Positions 13,134 to 14,430 of a stretch of DNA of 14,430 bases are shown here, in pieces. Every line of letters begins with the position of its first letter. Positions within the stretch are counted from its first letter, which is position 1. The notes under the pieces were generated by a model that worked only from the letters and a program-made list of their open reading frames with translations, was not told the DNA's origin and ran no database searches. The position numbers were made by a program, and so were the translations under genes. Source of the DNA: Gemmatimonadaceae bacterium (lineage in GTDB: Bacteria; Latescibacterota; UBA2968; UBA8231); contig PBSR01000166.1 in NCBI GenBank assembly GCA_002726335.1, positions 1-14,430 on the forward strand, read 5' to 3'.

Positions 13134-14324
13134 TCAGCTCACGACGCCACAGAAGCGGGCGGCAGCCCGTGCATATACCCGGGCGCAGTGGGCCAGTCCC
13201 GCCATCGACACGCGTTCCCCATCGGAGTGCGCCGTCTCGTGTGCCGGCCCGTAGTAGACGGTGCTGACGCCGCCATCGTTGGCGTAGAGATTGGCGTCGC
13301 CCACCAGCCCCATGCCGATGACCTCGGGGCGCGTGCCGCTGTCCCTCTCGCCGGCGTCGAGCAGGGCGGTTACGAGGGGGTGACCGGCCGGTGTCTCGAA
13401 GGGCTCTCGATCGTTGCCCAGTTCCACCTCGAAGCGCAGACCGGAACGGCTGGACAGTCCGGCGCACACCGCCTCGAGTTCGACCCGGACGTCGTCGCAG
13501 GTCGTACCCGGTGTCCATCGTCTTGTGCCGGTCACCTGCCATTCCACCGGCAGGCGGTTGAACCAGTCTCCGGCCCGGACGATGCCGACGTTGAGTTGGT
13601 GACGGCCGCACAGCGGATGATGAACGCCGGCGGCGAAGCCCTCTTCCAGACGGTCGAATTCGGACAACAGGTCACCCAGCCAGCGTACGGGGTTGTCGAC
13701 CCAGGGCACCTTGATCGTGTGGATCGGTTCGCGGTCAGCGTAGGCGGTGATCGTGAACAGGGCAGAGCCGAGGCTGGCCGCCCACACGGCGCGGGGCCCC
13801 TCGACGATGAGGATTGCGTCGGCCGGAATCCGGCCGGAGACCAGGTGTTCGATCAGCCGCCTGGGTCCCTCCTTCCTGCCCACGGGTGTTTCGTGGCCCA
13901 CGACGCCGGTCAACCACAGGTCGCCGTCCAGACGGATGTCGGCTCGCCGCAGGGCAGCGATACCATGCACCATGGCCACGAGGCCACCCTTCATGTCCTC
14001 GGTGCCGCGACCGAGGATCCAGTCACCGTCCCGCCCGGGGGCGTGACAGTCGCCCACCGGGATCGTGTCGGTGTGACCGTTGAACACCAGGCATGGCCCG
14101 TCCCCGGCGCCGGGCACGCGCGTGTAGATATTCGGCCGGCCGGGCAGGAATTCGTCCTGCTCGACGTCGAATCCCTCGCGCCGCAGCAGATCGGCGAAGA
14201 AAGCGCTGCCCCGTCCCTCGTCACCCGTCTCACTCGTCGTCTCGACGAAGGCGAGAGTGTCGCGGGCGATGGCCCCCGTGTCGATGGTGTCGATGGCCTC
14301 GGCGATCGTGGTCAGGTCGCTCAT
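13134..14324 (-). CDS. M20-family metallohydrolase (ArgE/DapE-type peptidase or deacylase)
   Basis: 396 aa, the usual length of the family. ATG 14324 is chosen because it overlaps the preceding gene's TGA (ATGA) and begins just before the conserved domain; a longer frame to 14396 would overlap that gene. Metal and catalytic motifs: FNGHTDTIPVG (H84, D86), GRGTEDMKGG (bridging D110), GHETPVGRKEG (E145), and near the C-terminus YGPAHETAHSDGERVSM with the last metal His. The usual Glu pair (EE) here reads ET, so the second, metal-binding Glu is replaced by Thr; this may mark a subfamily or altered activity. Relatives remove acyl or amino-acid groups from N-acylated substrates; the substrate is unknown. 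Confidence 0.88.
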   Translation of the reverse strand: MSDLTTIAEAIDTIDTGAIARDTLAFVETTSETGDEGRGSAFFADLLRREGFDVEQDEFLPGRPNIYTRVPGAGDGPCLVFNGHTDTIPVGDCHAPGRDGDWILGRGTEDMKGGLVAMVHGIAALRRADIRLDGDLWLTGVVGHETPVGRKEGPRRLIEHLVSGRIPADAILIVEGPRAVWAASLGSALFTITAYADREPIHTIKVPWVDNPVRWLGDLLSEFDRLEEGFAAGVHHPLCGRHQLNVGIVRAGDWFNRLPVEWQVTGTRRWTPGTTCDDVRVELEAVCAGLSSRSGLRFEVELGNDREPFETPAGHPLVTALLDAGERDSGTRPEVIGMGLVGDANLYANDGGVSTVYYGPAHETAHSDGERVSMAGLAHCARVYARAAARFCGVVS

Positions 14325-14430
14325 TCGCGGCTCGATGCCTGGGCCAGGAAACGGGCCACCACGTCGTCGCTGCCCTTGATGGACCGACGCAGCCAACGCA
14401 GCAGCAGATCGTGGCGTCCCTGCTCATCGA
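14321..14430 (-). CDS. C-terminal tail of an unidentified gene (partial)
   Basis: An open frame enters from the right edge and ends in TGA overlapping the M20 start codon (ATGA). The 35 visible complete codons (DEQGRHDLLLRWLRRSIKGS..., ending FLAQASSRE) are helical and charged. Too little is present to name a family. The overlap indicates co-translation with the M20 hydrolase. Confidence 0.55.
   Translation of the reverse strand, partial: DEQGRHDLLLRWLRRSIKGSDDVVARFLAQASSRE

Noticed and set aside
12736..13611. 291-codon minus-strand frame overlapping the M20 and small membrane genes
   Set aside because: Arg/Gly-rich shadow translation spanning two well-supported genes and their intergenic hairpin.

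Overview
The window is GC-rich, densely coding DNA from an uncultured-looking bacterium. Three traits suggest, without proving, a member of the FCB/Latescibacterota-like lineages: an orphan FlgD-type C-terminal sorting-domain remnant, a hybrid two-component-style propeller regulator, and a Gfo/Idh/MocA oxidoreductase. Almost everything is on the minus strand; the exception is one glycerophosphodiesterase gene at 3870-4622. I see no tRNA, rRNA, CRISPR array or insertion sequence.

Layout, read right to left in the direction of transcription. (1) 14430-13134: the tail of an unknown gene, translationally coupled to an M20-family metallohydrolase. (2) 13061-9749: a zinc/manganese-type uptake cluster, comprising a small His/Cys membrane protein, a His-rich outer-membrane barrel, a periplasmic metal-binding protein and an ABC-3 permease. 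No ATPase gene is present. (3) 9675-9036: a sigma-54 promoter, a 63-aa Fis-like HTH protein, a second possible sigma-54 promoter, a small single-pass membrane protein and an intrinsic terminator. (4) 8887-4625: a canonical sigma-54 promoter driving a tight five-gene phage-shock-like operon: PspA, a TM2-domain protein, two membrane-anchored CBM9-like envelope proteins (the first interrupted by an in-frame TAG) and a membrane-anchored M15-like peptidase. (5) 4622-3870: the plus-strand glycerophosphodiesterase, convergent with that operon. (6) 3787-1: a Gfo/Idh/MocA oxidoreductase, a 57-codon FlgD-like remnant, and the first 844 codons of a regulator. The regulator joins about 14 propeller repeats and a Y_Y_Y domain to a sigma-54-activator AAA+ domain that runs off the left edge.

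The most interesting system is (3)+(4). Three unrelated membrane proteins downstream of pspA (TM2 protein and both CBM9 proteins) end in the same predicted cytoplasmic coiled-coil tail, around TDTQDVLIALSEKYDR. This looks like a shared docking module in a PspA-based envelope-stress system that lacks the usual pspB/pspC genes. Its sigma-54 promoters imply control by an enhancer-binding protein; the propeller/AAA+ hybrid at the left edge is one candidate, but that link is inference only.
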